From: an uncultured Clostridia bacterium
GTDB lineage: Bacteria; Bacillota; Clostridia; Oscillospirales; Acutalibacteraceae
DNA length: 59,306 bases
Assembly: GCA_947627345.1 (NCBI GenBank)
Contig: CANQVS010000012.1
Coordinates: 1 to 59,306 of the forward strand
Reading direction: 5' to 3'
The notes under the pieces were generated by a model, which was not told where the DNA came from, did no database searches, and saw only the letters and a list, made by a program, of their open reading frames with translations. The translations under genes were made by a program, and so were the position numbers. This document shows, one piece after another, positions 24,919 to 33,548 of this stretch (its first letter is position 1; every line of letters begins with the position of its first letter).

Positions 24919-26778
24919 TTATTTATTGTCGTCAACGTCTGTAAAGTCAGCGTCATATACGTTATCCGCGCCCTGTGCGCCCTGCGCACCCTGCGGATTT
25001 GCGCCCATATCGGGTCCCGGCTGCGCGCCTTGAGCGCCCTGCGGATTAGCCTGCTGATAGAGCTTTGCGCTTACTTCGTAGAGAGCTTTCTGTAATTCTT
25101 CCTTTGCGCCGTCCATCAAAGCCTTGTCGTTCTTTGCGACAGCGTCTTTAAGAGCAGTTGTCTTAGCTGAAATGTTGTCCTTATCAGCCTGTTCAAGCTT
25201 GTCGCCGTTTTCGTTGATAAGCTTTTCAGCCTGATATACCATATTTTCAGCCTCGTTTTTAGCGTCAATTTCCTCTCTGCGCTTTTTATCTTCAGCCGCA
25301 AACTGTTCCGCTTCCTTGACAGCCTTGTCGATGTCTTCCTTACTCATATTGCCCGAAGAGGAAATGGTGATAGCCTGCTCTCTTCCCGTGCCGAGATCCT
25401 TTGCGCTTACGTTAACGATACCGTTCGCGTCTATATCAAAGGTAACCTCAATCTGTGGAACACCGCGCATTGCGGGAGCGATTCCCGTAAGAGCGAAAAG
25501 TCCGAGCTGTTTATTGTCGCGCGCGAACTCGCGCTCACCCTGAAGTACGTTAATCTCAACCTGCGTCTGGTTGTCAGCCGCTGTGGAGAAAATCTGGCTC
25601 TTTTTAGTCGGTATTGTTGTATTTCTGTCGATAATCTTCGTCATAACTCCGCCCATTGTTTCAACGCCGAGTGAAAGCGGTGTAACATCGAGGAGGAGGA
25701 GTCCGTCTACTTCTCCGCCGAGAACTCCTGCCTGAATCGCCGCGCCGATAGCAACGCACTCGTCGGGGTTGATACCCTTGAACGGTTCCTTGCCGATAAG
25801 CTTTTTAACCGCGTCCTGTACGGCAGGGATTCTTGAGGAACCGCCGACCATAAGAACCTTGTCGATTTCATTTATCTGTAAGCCCGAGTCGGAAAGAGCG
25901 GAACGTACGGGGCCCATAGTCGACTCGACCAAATCAGCGGTCAGCTCGTCAAATTTTGCTCTTGTCAGCGTCAAGTCCATATGCTTGGGACCTGTAGCGT
26001 CAGCTGTGATAAACGGAAGATTAATAGCTGTTGAGGTCACTCCCGAAAGCTCAATCTTCGCCTTTTCAGCCGCGTCTTTAAGTCTTTGCATAGCCATTTT
26101 ATCGGAGCTTAAATCAACTCCGTCCGACGTCTTAAATTCGCTTACCATCCAGTCAATAATTCTCTTGTCAAAGTCGTCGCCGCCAAGACGGTTGTTACCT
26201 GCTGTAGCGAGAACTTCCTGAACGCCGTCGCCCATTTCTATAATACTTACGTCAAAAGTACCGCCGCCGAGGTCATAAACCATAACCTTTTGGTCGTTTT
26301 CCTTATCTACGCCGTAGGATAAAGCCGCGGCGGTAGGCTCGTTTATAATACGCTTAACGTCAAGACCCGCGATTTTACCCGCGTCCTTTGTAGCCTGACG
26401 CTGTGCGTCGGTAAAGTATGCGGGAACCGTGATAACAGCCTGCGTTACCTTATCGCCGAGATAAGCCTCTGCGTCCGCTTTAAGCTTTTGAAGTATCATT
26501 GCGGAAATTTCCTGCGGGGTGTAATTCTTTCCGTCAATTGAAACCTTATAAGACGAACCCATTTCTCTTTTGATTGATGAAACTGTCTTGTCGGGGTTTG
26601 TGATAGCCTGTCGCTTTGCAACCTGACCTACCATTCTCTCTCCGTCCTTTGAAAACGCTACAACGGACGGTGTTGTTCTTGCGCCCTCCGCGTTAGCGAT
26701 TACAACCGGCTCTCCGCCTTCGATAACCGCTACGCAGGAGTTTGTTGTACCTAAGTCTATACCTATTGTTTTTGCCAT
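24919..26778 (-). CDS. dnaK: Chaperone protein DnaK (Hsp70)
   Basis: This 619-residue Hsp70 binds unfolded segments under ATP control. The nucleotide-binding domain starts G-I-D-L-G-T-T-N-S and has [10 protein letters not shown] and [10 protein letters not shown]. The linker and substrate domain (D-V-T-P-L-S-L-G) follow, and the tail is Gln/Gly/Ala-rich, ending near D-F-T-D-V-D. Start ATG 26778 gives the standard M-A-K-T-I-G; the longer frame only adds nine codons from the structured leader. It lacks a close GGAGG and depends on AGAAAGG in the leader. Confidence 0.97.
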   Translation of the reverse strand: MAKTIGIDLGTTNSCVAVIEGGEPVVIANAEGARTTPSVVAFSKDGERMVGQVAKRQAITNPDKTVSSIKREMGSSYKVSIDGKNYTPQEISAMILQKLKADAEAYLGDKVTQAVITVPAYFTDAQRQATKDAGKIAGLDVKRIINEPTAAALSYGVDKENDQKVMVYDLGGGTFDVSIIEMGDGVQEVLATAGNNRLGGDDFDKRIIDWMVSEFKTSDGVDLSSDKMAMQRLKDAAEKAKIELSGVTSTAINLPFITADATGPKHMDLTLTRAKFDELTADLVESTMGPVRSALSDSGLQINEIDKVLMVGGSSRIPAVQDAVKKLIGKEPFKGINPDECVAIGAAIQAGVLGGEVDGLLLLDVTPLSLGVETMGGVMTKIIDRNTTIPTKKSQIFSTAADNQTQVEINVLQGEREFARDNKQLGLFALTGIAPAMRGVPQIEVTFDIDANGIVNVSAKDLGTGREQAITISSSGNMSKEDIDKAVKEAEQFAAEDKKRREEIDAKNEAENMVYQAEKLINENGDKLEQADKDNISAKTTALKDAVAKNDKALMDGAKEELQKALYEVSAKLYQQANPQGAQGAQPGPDMGANPQGAQGAQGADNVYDADFTDVDDNK

Positions 26779-26942
26779 AATAATTTCCATAGCCTTTCTG
26801 CCCACAAAGTATAAGTTATTAATTTTCTACAACCTTACCGTGGGCGGATAAGGCGCGTATGAGAATCAGCCGTTGACCGTTGCTCCAAAGGGACAAGCCG
26901 GTCGGGCAATATAATTAAATTAGTGTAATTTACACTAATTAT
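26779..26942 (-). promoter_or_regulatory. Pseudoknot-type leader, copy B (dnaK)
   Basis: In the RNA sense from 26940: hairpin TTAGTGTAAATTACACTAA, then ATTGCCCG, a compound hairpin closed by GACCG/CGGTC, the outer arm ATTCTCATA, and hairpin CCTTAT-CCGCCCACG-GTAAGG. A spacer, GTGGGC-AGAAAGGC and the outer arm TATGGAAAT end just before the ATG. The outer arms pair at 8 of 9 positions. The order and spacing match copy C at leuD. Confidence 0.8.
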
Positions 26943-27054
26943 CTCCGTGATTTTTTCTATAGAACAAAAAAATATGCTTTCCATAGATTTTTTTGACGGC
27001 GCGTGCCGTCAATGTAAATTAAAATGTATTATTTGTTTTATTTAATTGATAAAA

Positions 27055-27609
27055 TCAATCGCAGTTCGCGACCTGCACCATTGCGTGTCGGATAATTTTA
27101 TCGCCGATTTTGTAGCCCTTTTGGAATACTGCCGATATTTTGTTTTCCTCGAAATCGTCGCTTTCGATTTTAGCGACGGCATTGTGAAGATTCGGGTCGA
27201 AATCATCGCCCTGCTCGCAAAATGCCTCGACTTTGAGCTTTTCGAGAGAGGCTTTAAGCTGATTTGATACAAGTTCTATTCCTTTTTTAAATTCCTCAGG
27301 CGCGTCCTGAATATTCTGCATAGCAATTGTAAGACTGTCCGCTACGGGCAAAATCTCCTCAACGGCTTTAGCCGTGGCGTCGTCGTAAATGTTTAGCTTT
27401 TCGGATGAGGTGCGTTTGCGGTAGTTGTCGTATTCGGCGGCAAGGCGCATACGCTTATCCTTTTCTTCGGCTAAATCTTCCTCCAGCTTTTTGATTTTTT
27501 CTTCGGATTTGTCCTTTTTGGTCTTTTTCTTATCGGTTTTTTTCTCTTTTTTTTCTTCCTCAGCCGTTTCCTTTACTGATTCGGAAGTCTTGCTTTTTTC
27601 TTCGCTCAT
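27055..27609 (-). CDS. grpE: Nucleotide exchange factor GrpE
   Basis: This 184-residue protein releases ADP from DnaK. A long Lys/Glu-rich N-terminal coil (1-75) leads into A-E-Y-D-N-Y-R-K-R-T, and the C-terminal beta domain ends with G-Y-K-I-G-D-K-I-I-R-H-A-M-V-Q-V-A, the family signature. It starts four bases after hrcA ends. The 276 bases to dnaK hold the copy-B leader and a hairpin (TTGACGGC/GCCGTCAA, 26993-27012) that is followed by A, not T, in the direction of transcription. Confidence 0.95.
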   Translation of the reverse strand: MSEEKSKTSESVKETAEEEKKEKKTDKKKTKKDKSEEKIKKLEEDLAEEKDKRMRLAAEYDNYRKRTSSEKLNIYDDATAKAVEEILPVADSLTIAMQNIQDAPEEFKKGIELVSNQLKASLEKLKVEAFCEQGDDFDPNLHNAVAKIESDDFEENKISAVFQKGYKIGDKIIRHAMVQVANCD

Positions 27610-27613
27610 ATCT

Positions 27614-28645
27614 TCATCCCTTTCTCACTAACTCGCTTATAAGAGTTGAAACGGTTTTAGCGGTAAATTCTAAAATTGAAACCGTTTTTTTGTAGTCGGT
27701 TCTTATCGAGCCGATTAGAGCAAGCGCCCCGGCAGGCTGATTTTCAATCATATACCTCGCGCTTATTAAAGAACTGCGTCTTAAAAGCGCGGATTCATTT
27801 TCCCTGCCGATATATATGTTAGTGCCGTCAGGCACATTCTTGAAAAGCTCTTCGCATTTACTGTTGTCGCCGAGAAACTCCAGCACGTTTCTCGCGGAAA
27901 CAAGGTCGAGGTCGCTTTGGTAAAGTAATTTTGTCGCGCCCTCTGTGTAGATATTAGTTCCCGAAGCCTCTTGGCACGCGTCCATAACCGCATTGAGCAT
28001 ATCGGGCATCAGAAGTCCGAGTTCTCCGAACGATGCCGCAAAGGTCTGCGCAAAAGGCTGATTGACGAAACTGAGCGGTTGACCCGCCAGAGCTTCGTTT
28101 AACGAACGGTCAAAGACGTTGAGCATTTCGGGGGTTATTGCGAAGTCGCACCGAAACAGCCTGCTTTTTACCATTCCCGATGAGGTTATCAGAACCGCCA
28201 TTGAGGTGTAGCGTCCCGTCTGCACAAATTTTATTTTGTAAACTCTCGCGTTTTCTCCGGGAGGAGTTGTAGCGATTGCCGCGGCAAAGAGCAGTTCAGA
28301 AAGAATTTTGCATGCGGTTTTTAAAATTTGCTCGGGAGCGTCGCAATAGCTTTGCAGACGGCTTTCGATATACCGCTTCACTCTTTCGTCGGGTTCTTCT
28401 GCAACCATAAGGTTATCGACGTAATATCGGTAGCCCTGTTCGGTAGGGATACGTCCTGCTGAGGTGTGGGGCTGAACTAAAAATCCGTTGACGGTTAAGT
28501 CGGCAAGCTCGCTGCGTATCGTAGCGGAGCTGACGTTAAGCCCCTCGCCGTTCATCAGTGACTTTGAGCCTATAGGCTCGCCGCACTTGATATAGTTCTC
28601 TATGACAGCAGCGAGGATTTTCTGTTTGCGTAAAGCGAGTTCCAT
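27614..28645 (-). CDS. hrcA: Heat-inducible transcription repressor HrcA
   Basis: This 343-residue repressor binds the CIRCE element and is kept active by GroEL. The N-terminal winged helix (R-K-Q-K-I-L-A-A-V-I-E-N-Y, then S-A-T-I-R-S-E-L-A-D-L) is followed by the GAF-like domain with H-T-S-A-G-R-I-P-T-E-Q-G-Y-R-Y-Y. It is the first gene of hrcA-grpE, with a CIRCE at its promoter, so it is autoregulated. Confidence 0.95.
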   Translation of the reverse strand: MELALRKQKILAAVIENYIKCGEPIGSKSLMNGEGLNVSSATIRSELADLTVNGFLVQPHTSAGRIPTEQGYRYYVDNLMVAEEPDERVKRYIESRLQSYCDAPEQILKTACKILSELLFAAAIATTPPGENARVYKIKFVQTGRYTSMAVLITSSGMVKSRLFRCDFAITPEMLNVFDRSLNEALAGQPLSFVNQPFAQTFAASFGELGLLMPDMLNAVMDACQEASGTNIYTEGATKLLYQSDLDLVSARNVLEFLGDNSKCEELFKNVPDGTNIYIGRENESALLRRSSLISARYMIENQPAGALALIGSIRTDYKKTVSILEFTAKTVSTLISELVRKG

Positions 28646-28727
28646 AGTTTTTTCTCCTCGTCAGACTGTGTATTCTCCGAGTATATTACTCGTTTTTTTG
28701 AAATGTGTTAATAATAAATATCATAAA

Positions 28728-28754
28728 TTAGCACTCAAACATCGAGAGTGCTAA
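28728..28754. promoter_or_regulatory. CIRCE operator (HrcA-binding site)
   Basis: This is a perfect TTAGCACTC-N9-GAGTGCTAA, identical to the CIRCE consensus, lying just after the hrcA promoter. Confidence 0.97.
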
Positions 28755-28767
28755 TCTCTACAGTATT

Positions 28768-28796
28768 AATTTAGCATTAAAGTCAAAAAAAGTCAA
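28768..28796 (-). promoter_or_regulatory. Promoter of the hrcA operon
   Basis: On the minus strand TTGACT, 17 bp and TAAATT. CIRCE covers the start of the transcript. Confidence 0.75.
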
Positions 28797-28889
28797 GGCT
28801 ATTCATAAAAATTTTTACTGCTTTTCAAAAAAATGCCGTTTCATCTGTTTCTTTTTTGAATTTTTAAATCGTATGATAGCTGATTTTTA

Positions 28890-28918
28890 TTGACTTTACC
28901 GCTTTTTATACCTATAAT
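28890..28918 (+). promoter_or_regulatory. Promoter of the 87-aa membrane protein gene
   Basis: TTGACT, 17 bp and TATAAT, about 22 bases before the ATG. Confidence 0.75.
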
Positions 28919-28940
28919 ATGTGTCAAAGAGGGTGAATTT

Positions 28941-29204
28941 ATGGATATTAAAGAGATAATGTACCTCGTGCTTTGGGCGGGACTTGCCGTGTATTGTATT
29001 TATTCTGCCCGAAAGATAAGCCCCATATTATATATATTGGGCGGTTTTTTTGTGTTTATGTTCGCTTGGTACTTAATAAACGATTTAACCGCGTTTGATA
29101 TGTTCGGGGGGATGTATAATATAATTTTCAGAGGAATATGTCTTGCTTTTCTCGCCGTACTCGTTATTATATATATAAGGATAAAGAAAAAACCAAAGGA
29201 ATGA
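28941..29204 (+). CDS. Small three-TM membrane protein
   Basis: This 87-residue protein has three membrane segments (about 5-22, 27-47 and 56-79) and a basic C-terminus (R-I-K-K-K-P-K-E). No family is recognised. ATG 28941 is chosen because GAGGGTG precedes it and the promoter lies inside the longer open frame. It is followed by 192 bases with the rpsT promoter. Possible roles cannot be inferred. Confidence 0.7.
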   Translation: MDIKEIMYLVLWAGLAVYCIYSARKISPILYILGGFFVFMFAWYLINDLTAFDMFGGMYNIIFRGICLAFLAVLVIIYIRIKKKPKE

Positions 29205-29313
29205 TTTTAATTTAATACGGGCTGTAAGATATTATACGGCTTAAATATAATTGATTTTATTAAAAGGAAATTTACAGTTAAATAAAAAATTATTAAAATT
29301 TTTAGAAAAATAC

Positions 29314-29342
29314 TTGCATTTTTTGATTATTGATGTTATTAT
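29314..29342 (+). promoter_or_regulatory. Promoter of rpsT
   Basis: TTGCAT, 17 bp and TATTAT. Confidence 0.65.
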
Positions 29343-29396
29343 CATATGTACGTGACTAAAGAATTTAAGATTTTTAACTTTTAAGGAGGTGCGACA

Positions 29397-29657
29397 ATGC
29401 CTAACATTAAATCAGCTAAAAAGCGCGTTAAGGTTATTGCTACAAAAACAGCTCGGAATAAAGACACAAAGTCTGCACTCAAAACCGCGATTAAAAAGGC
29501 TTATATCGCTATTGATTCTAACGCCGATAATAAGGCTGAGGCAGTTAGCTTTGCTGTAAAGAAGATTGACCAGGCTGCGTCTAAGGGTATTCTTCATAAG
29601 AATAAGGCAGCAAGAAGCAAGTCAAATCTCGCAAAGCGTCTTAACGCTTCCGCATAA
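29397..29657 (+). CDS. rpsT: 30S ribosomal protein S20
   Basis: This 86-residue, very basic helical protein binds 16S rRNA early in 30S assembly. It begins [10 protein letters not shown] and ends with [15 protein letters not shown], both typical of S20. AAGGAGG lies before the ATG. The gene has its own promoter and terminator. Confidence 0.97.
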   Translation: MPNIKSAKKRVKVIATKTARNKDTKSALKTAIKKAYIAIDSNADNKAEAVSFAVKKIDQAASKGILHKNKAARSKSNLAKRLNASA

Positions 29658-29677
29658 TCGAGAAATTTTGAGTTTTG

Positions 29678-29708
29678 TTCCCGTCCGTTTCGGTCGGGAA
29701 TTTCTTTT
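29678..29708 (+). terminator. Terminator of rpsT
   Basis: TTCCCG-T-CCG pairs with CGG-T-CGGGAA, followed by TTTCTTTT. Confidence 0.85.
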
Positions 29709-29727
29709 ATTTAATGGGAATTAGCTG

Positions 29728-29755
29728 TTGACTTTTAAAAAAAAACTGTTATTAT
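29728..29755 (+). promoter_or_regulatory. Promoter of the 50-aa protein gene
   Basis: TTGACT, 16 bp and TATTAT, with TATAAA as an alternative -10 three bases later. Confidence 0.6.
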
Positions 29756-29818
29756 AAATATAGAATTTAAAACAAATACTAATTAAAAATATACAGATTA
29801 ATTTTCGGGAGGCTTAAT

Positions 29819-29971
29819 ATGGAAAAGAAAGGCAAATTAGGATTTATTATCGGTATTATCTCCTTTGTGGCGGCTATGAGCGCGGCGTTTACTGCGTTCT
29901 TTATCGTACGCGAGAAAAAGAAAAAGGACGATGAAGAACTTATGAACTACCTTGATTGTTCTATTGAGTAA
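29819..29971 (+). CDS. 50-residue single-TM small protein
   Basis: This short open frame starts M-E-K-K-G-K-L-G-F-I and has one hydrophobic segment (about 8-30), then R-E-K-K-K-K-D-D-E-E and a short tail. GGGAGG lies at proper spacing before the ATG, with a promoter upstream and a terminator 14 bases after the stop, so it is a complete small transcription unit. The N-terminal G-F-I-I-G-I-I-S-F-V-A pattern resembles small membrane proteins of unknown role. Confidence 0.75.
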   Translation: MEKKGKLGFIIGIISFVAAMSAAFTAFFIVREKKKKDDEELMNYLDCSIE

Positions 29972-29984
29972 AAGTTAAAAACTG

Positions 29985-30012
29985 TCGGTCGGGTAACACC
30001 GGCCGATTTTGT
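29985..30012 (+). terminator. Terminator of the 50-aa gene
   Basis: TCGGTCGG pairs with CCGGCCGA (G-U allowed), followed by TTTTGTTTG. Confidence 0.75.
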
Positions 30013-30118
30013 TTGCGCGTTTGTAAGATGATTAAGTAAAAATTGATAAAAATTTGTTGACAAATAATTTGCTTGATATATAATATAGAAAGCTGAATTG
30101 AAAACAGGACGTGAAGAA

Positions 30119-30634
30119 ATGAAAAAAACAATTGTTACTATTTTGTGTATTATTTTAACGGTTGGGATAATCGTCGGTCTGCCGATATTATGCGGTAGCA
30201 ATCCCGAAAAAATCGAAAAGGTTTTCAGCGATACCATAAAATCTCTCGACAACGGAGAGAAGGGACTTAAAGGGTTGTTTACCGAGCAAGCCGTAAACGA
30301 GAGTGAACCGGGTAATATAGACGAGGGAATAAGAGAACTTTCAGAGTTTTACAAGGGAAAATCCGTAAAGGTAGAGGACCTCGAAATTTTCCACGAAACA
30401 CAAAACATATATCGCGCGTACGCTACGGTAACGACCGATGAGGACGAGTATTTTTTGTGTGTTTCGATAACGGGCGCAAGATTAATTGACCCCGTGGGAA
30501 TAAATCAATTTATAATTGAGAAAAACAAGAATTTTCAAAAGAAACATATTTTGGAGAAAAAAGCCCTTAAAAAATATGAGGGAAAAGCTGATAAATACGG
30601 AATTACAATCCGCAGACATAACGACCATAGATAA
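30119..30634 (+). CDS. Exported or membrane-anchored DUF5104-like small protein
   Basis: This 171-residue protein has an N-terminal membrane segment or signal (M-K-K-T-I-V-T-I-L-C-I-I, about 3-24). About 110 residues follow with an alpha-beta pattern (E-P-G-N-I-D-E-G-I-R-E-L-S-E-F-Y, later D-E-D-E-Y-F-L-C-V-S). This resembles NTF2-like or DUF5104 proteins seen in Clostridia, but the match is from memory and weak. ATG 30119 is preferred to TTG 30098 because the hydrophobic segment then follows M-K-K. It has its own terminator. Confidence 0.65.
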   Translation: MKKTIVTILCIILTVGIIVGLPILCGSNPEKIEKVFSDTIKSLDNGEKGLKGLFTEQAVNESEPGNIDEGIRELSEFYKGKSVKVEDLEIFHETQNIYRAYATVTTDEDEYFLCVSITGARLIDPVGINQFIIEKNKNFQKKHILEKKALKKYEGKADKYGITIRRHNDHR

Positions 30635-30651
30635 TAAAAAGCAAACTGAAA

Positions 30652-30687
30652 CGCTGTAACGGCCCAAAACCGTTACAGCGATTTTTA
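30652..30687 (+). terminator. Terminator
   Basis: CGCTGTAACGG pairs with CCGTTACAGCG, followed by ATTTTTAATG. Confidence 0.85.
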
Positions 30688-30724
30688 ATGTTTTTTAAAT
30701 GTTAAAATGAATGATTTTCTATAA

Positions 30725-30754
30725 AAAATGCGTTACCCAAACGGGTAACGCATT
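30725..30754 (-). terminator. Terminator of the Crp-like gene
   Basis: AAATGCGTTACCC pairs with GGGTAACGCATTT, followed on the minus strand by TTTATAG. Confidence 0.8.
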
Positions 30755-30797
30755 TGTCGTTAGCAGTAGAAGCCTTTGCTCGCATTTTCTGAAATTA

Positions 30798-31439
30798 TTA
30801 ATTGCTTTCACCTGTTTTTTCAAGGGCGTTTGTATCCAAAATTAAAATTTTTCCGTACTCCGTTTTTAAAATATTGTCACGTTTAAAACGATTTAAAATT
30901 TTGCTGACGGTCACCCTCGATACCCCGACCATTCCCGCTATTTCCTCGTGAGTGAGATTTACGGTTTTTTTGCCGTTGTTGTTTTTGATGTTTTGAGTTA
31001 AAAGCTGAGCTATTCTCCCGTCCGCCCTCATAAACGCCATTGAGTCAATCTGGCTCGAAAGCTGGCGGATACGCGTCGCCTGAATTTCAAGAAGTTCGAG
31101 CGCAAGCTCGGGATTTTCTCGGATTAAACTGACAAGCTTTCTCTCGTTTACAGCTAAAATCTCAATATTTGTGACGGCGCTCGCAGAGCTTACCCTCGGC
31201 ATTTTATCGAAAAATGCCGCCTCGCCTAAGATTTCACCGCTTGAGGCGGTCGAAAGAGTTTTTTCCAGCCCATCGGGAGAAGTCATAAATACCTTTACTT
31301 TGCCTTTTTTTAAATAATAAAAGCAGTCCGCGCGGTCGCCCTGATGATATATAATTTCTCCTTTGGAGATTTTTCTGACAGGAGTTTCCCGAGAGAAAAC
31401 AGTCTGCAAATTTTTATGGGAAAAAGAAGTTTTTTCCAT
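30798..31439 (-). CDS. Crp/Fnr-family transcriptional regulator
   Basis: This 213-residue protein has a cyclic-nucleotide-binding-like beta barrel (about 20-130, I-Y-H-Q-G-D-R-A-D, G-E-I-L-G-E-A-A-F-F), a long dimer helix and a C-terminal winged helix (T-H-E-E-I-A-G-M-V-G-V-S-R-V-T-V-S-K). The barrel has G-E-x6-F, where true cAMP binders have R-x-A in place of P-R-V-S, so the ligand may be another molecule or none. No FNR-type N-terminal cysteines are present. ATG 31439 follows GAGGGTGG. The gene stands alone; its targets are unknown. Confidence 0.9.
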   Translation of the reverse strand: MEKTSFSHKNLQTVFSRETPVRKISKGEIIYHQGDRADCFYYLKKGKVKVFMTSPDGLEKTLSTASSGEILGEAAFFDKMPRVSSASAVTNIEILAVNERKLVSLIRENPELALELLEIQATRIRQLSSQIDSMAFMRADGRIAQLLTQNIKNNNGKKTVNLTHEEIAGMVGVSRVTVSKILNRFKRDNILKTEYGKILILDTNALEKTGESN

Positions 31440-31469
31440 TAAGTCCACCCTCGTTAATTTATTATATAA

Positions 31470-31499
31470 ATTGTAGCATAGTTTACAATCTTTTTTCAA
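31470..31499 (-). promoter_or_regulatory. Promoter of the Crp-like gene
   Basis: On the minus strand TTGAAA, 18 bp and TACAAT. Confidence 0.5.
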
Positions 31500-31617
31500 G
31501 TAAATATGAGATAATATTAAAAATCCAAGGTGAGATTTTATGCGGATTTTATTCGTTACATAAAAATTCGGCGTTATAAAGCTTATTTACGCTTATGATT
31601 TAAGGAGGAAAATTACT

Positions 31618-32883
31618 ATGGGAATGACTATGTCACAAAAAATTCTCGCCGCTCACGCGGGACTGCCCGAGGTAAAGGCAGGTCAGCTCATTGAGGCGAA
31701 ATTGGACTTGGTTCTCGGAAACGACGTTACAACGCCTGTTGCGATAAATGTTTTTGAAGAAAACAACGCGAAATCGGTATTTGACAATACAAAAATCGCG
31801 ATGATTATGGACCATTTTACTCCGAATAAGGATATTAAAGCGGCGACGCAGGTTAAGCAGGTTCGTGATTTCGCGGACAAATACAATATTACAAATTACC
31901 GTGATGTGGGCGAGATGGGAATTGAACACGCCCTTTTGCCTGAAATGGGACTTGTCGGCCCCGGCTGTCTTTGTATCGGAGCGGACTCCCACACCTGTAC
32001 ATACGGCGCTCTCGGAGCGTTTTCAACGGGCGTCGGCTCGACCGATATGTGCGCGGGTATGATAAGCGGAAAGGCGTGGTTTAAGGTTCCGTCCGCAATT
32101 AAATTTAATTTAATCGGCAAGCCGAAGGGCTATGTTTCGGGCAAGGACGTTATACTTCATATTATAGGAAAAATCGGAGTTGACGGCGCGCTTTACAAGT
32201 CTATGGAGTTTGTCGGCGAGGGAGTTAAGTACCTTAACATTGACGACAGGCTTTGTATCGCCAATATGGCGATTGAGGCGGGGGCTAAAAACGGAATTTT
32301 CCCCGTAGACGATATTACCCGCGAATACTGCGACGGACGTTATCAGGGAGTCGCGGTGGAGTATGAGGCGGACGAGGACGCGGTTTATGATGAGGAGTAC
32401 ACTATCGATTTGTCAGCCCTGCGCCCGACTGTTTCATTCCCTCATCTGCCCGAAAACACAAGAACAGTTGATGAAATCGGCGAGAAAGAGGTTAAAATTG
32501 ACCAGGTGGTTATCGGTTCGTGTACAAACGGACGTATTTCTGATTTGCGCGCGGCCGCCGAGGTGCTCAGGGGCAAAAAGCTTGCGCGCGGTGTACGCTG
32601 TATCGTAATCCCCGGTACGCAGAAAATATGGACGCAGGCTATGCATGAGGGACTTTTTGATGTTTTTGTAGAGGCAGGGGCTGTGGTTTCAACTCCTACC
32701 TGCGGACCGTGTTTGGGCGGTCATATGGGTATTCTCGCGGCAGGCGAGAGAGCAGTTTCAACAACAAACCGTAACTTTGTGGGACGTATGGGACACGTTG
32801 ACAGCGAGGTTTACCTCGCCTCACCTGCGGTTGCCGCCGCAAGCGCGGTTACGGGATATATAACAGACCCCGCTAAGGTTTAA
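31618..32883 (+). CDS. leuC: 3-isopropylmalate dehydratase large subunit
   Basis: With LeuD this makes the [4Fe-4S] enzyme that isomerises 2- to 3-isopropylmalate in leucine synthesis. The 421-residue length is that of the shorter, archaeal/clostridial-type LeuC. Cluster cysteines are visible in V-I-G-S-C-T-N-G-R and [10 protein letters not shown], and D-S-H-T-C-T-Y-G-A is family-typical. AAGGAGG precedes the ATG. leuD follows after a 171-base structured gap. Confidence 0.95.
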   Translation: MGMTMSQKILAAHAGLPEVKAGQLIEAKLDLVLGNDVTTPVAINVFEENNAKSVFDNTKIAMIMDHFTPNKDIKAATQVKQVRDFADKYNITNYRDVGEMGIEHALLPEMGLVGPGCLCIGADSHTCTYGALGAFSTGVGSTDMCAGMISGKAWFKVPSAIKFNLIGKPKGYVSGKDVILHIIGKIGVDGALYKSMEFVGEGVKYLNIDDRLCIANMAIEAGAKNGIFPVDDITREYCDGRYQGVAVEYEADEDAVYDEEYTIDLSALRPTVSFPHLPENTRTVDEIGEKEVKIDQVVIGSCTNGRISDLRAAAEVLRGKKLARGVRCIVIPGTQKIWTQAMHEGLFDVFVEAGAVVSTPTCGPCLGGHMGILAAGERAVSTTNRNFVGRMGHVDSEVYLASPAVAAASAVTGYITDPAKV

Positions 32884-32887
32884 GAAG

Positions 32888-33054
32888 AAAATAGTGTGAA
32901 AATTCACACTAATATAATTTTGTATTGTCCGCTCAGTTTGCCGTAAACGGCAGCGAGCGATGGCTAAATCACCATACACGCCTTGTCCGCCCACGAATAA
33001 GGCTGTATGAATTTTTAATAACTATTTGTGGGCAGAAAGGCTATGGTGATTACT
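32888..33054 (+). promoter_or_regulatory. Pseudoknot-type leader, copy C (leuD)
   Basis: Order: hairpin AGTGTGAAAATTCACACT, ATTGTCCG, and a compound hairpin closed by CGCTC/GAGCG. Then come the outer arm AATCACCATA, hairpin GCCTT-N14-AAGGC holding CCGCCCACG, a spacer, GTGGGC-AGAAAGGC and the outer arm TATGGTGATT. The outer arms pair perfectly (10 bp). The leader is the same length and order as copy B at dnaK. It lies inside the leuC-leuD unit, so it would act on leuD translation. Confidence 0.8.
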
Positions 33055-33540
33055 ATGCAGAACGCAAAAGGCAAGGTACATAAATTCGGAGATAACGTGG
33101 ATACCGACGTAATTATTCCTGCGCGTTATCTTAATACCGCCTCACATAAGGAGCTGGCGGCTCATTGTATGGAGGATATAGACAAGGAATTCGTAAACAA
33201 GGTCAACGATGGCGATATTATGGTCGCGGCTAAAAATTTCGGTTGCGGTTCCTCGCGTGAACACGCTCCTATCGCGATTAAAGCAAGCGGAATAAGCTGT
33301 GTAATCGCGTCAAGCTTTGCGAGAATTTTTTACCGCAACGCAATTAATATCGGACTTCCGATTGTCGAGTGTCCCGAGGCGGCGGAGGCGATTTCAAACG
33401 GTGATATTGTTTCGGTTGATTTTAATACGGGCGTTATTACGGACGAAACTACGGGCGAAAAGTTTCAGGGAGAACCTTTTCCCGAATTTATCCAAAACAT
33501 AATCGCAAAGGGCGGACTGATTAATTCAATTAAAAATTAA
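33055..33540 (+). CDS. leuD: 3-isopropylmalate dehydratase small subunit
   Basis: This 161-residue partner of LeuC forms the swivelling domain. [11 protein letters not shown] and [10 protein letters not shown] are family signatures, and [15 protein letters not shown] starts the domain. ATG 33055 (M-Q-N-A-K-G) is chosen; upstream in-frame codons belong to the leader. No GGAGG is present; AGAAAGG in the leader must serve. Confidence 0.95.
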   Translation: MQNAKGKVHKFGDNVDTDVIIPARYLNTASHKELAAHCMEDIDKEFVNKVNDGDIMVAAKNFGCGSSREHAPIAIKASGISCVIASSFARIFYRNAINIGLPIVECPEAAEAISNGDIVSVDFNTGVITDETTGEKFQGEPFPEFIQNIIAKGGLINSIKN

Positions 33541-33548
33541 GAATTTTT

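Noticed and set aside
26993..27012. Terminator between grpE and dnaK
   Set aside because: The TTGACGGC/GCCGTCAA hairpin is followed by A's in the direction of transcription; its T-run is on the wrong side.
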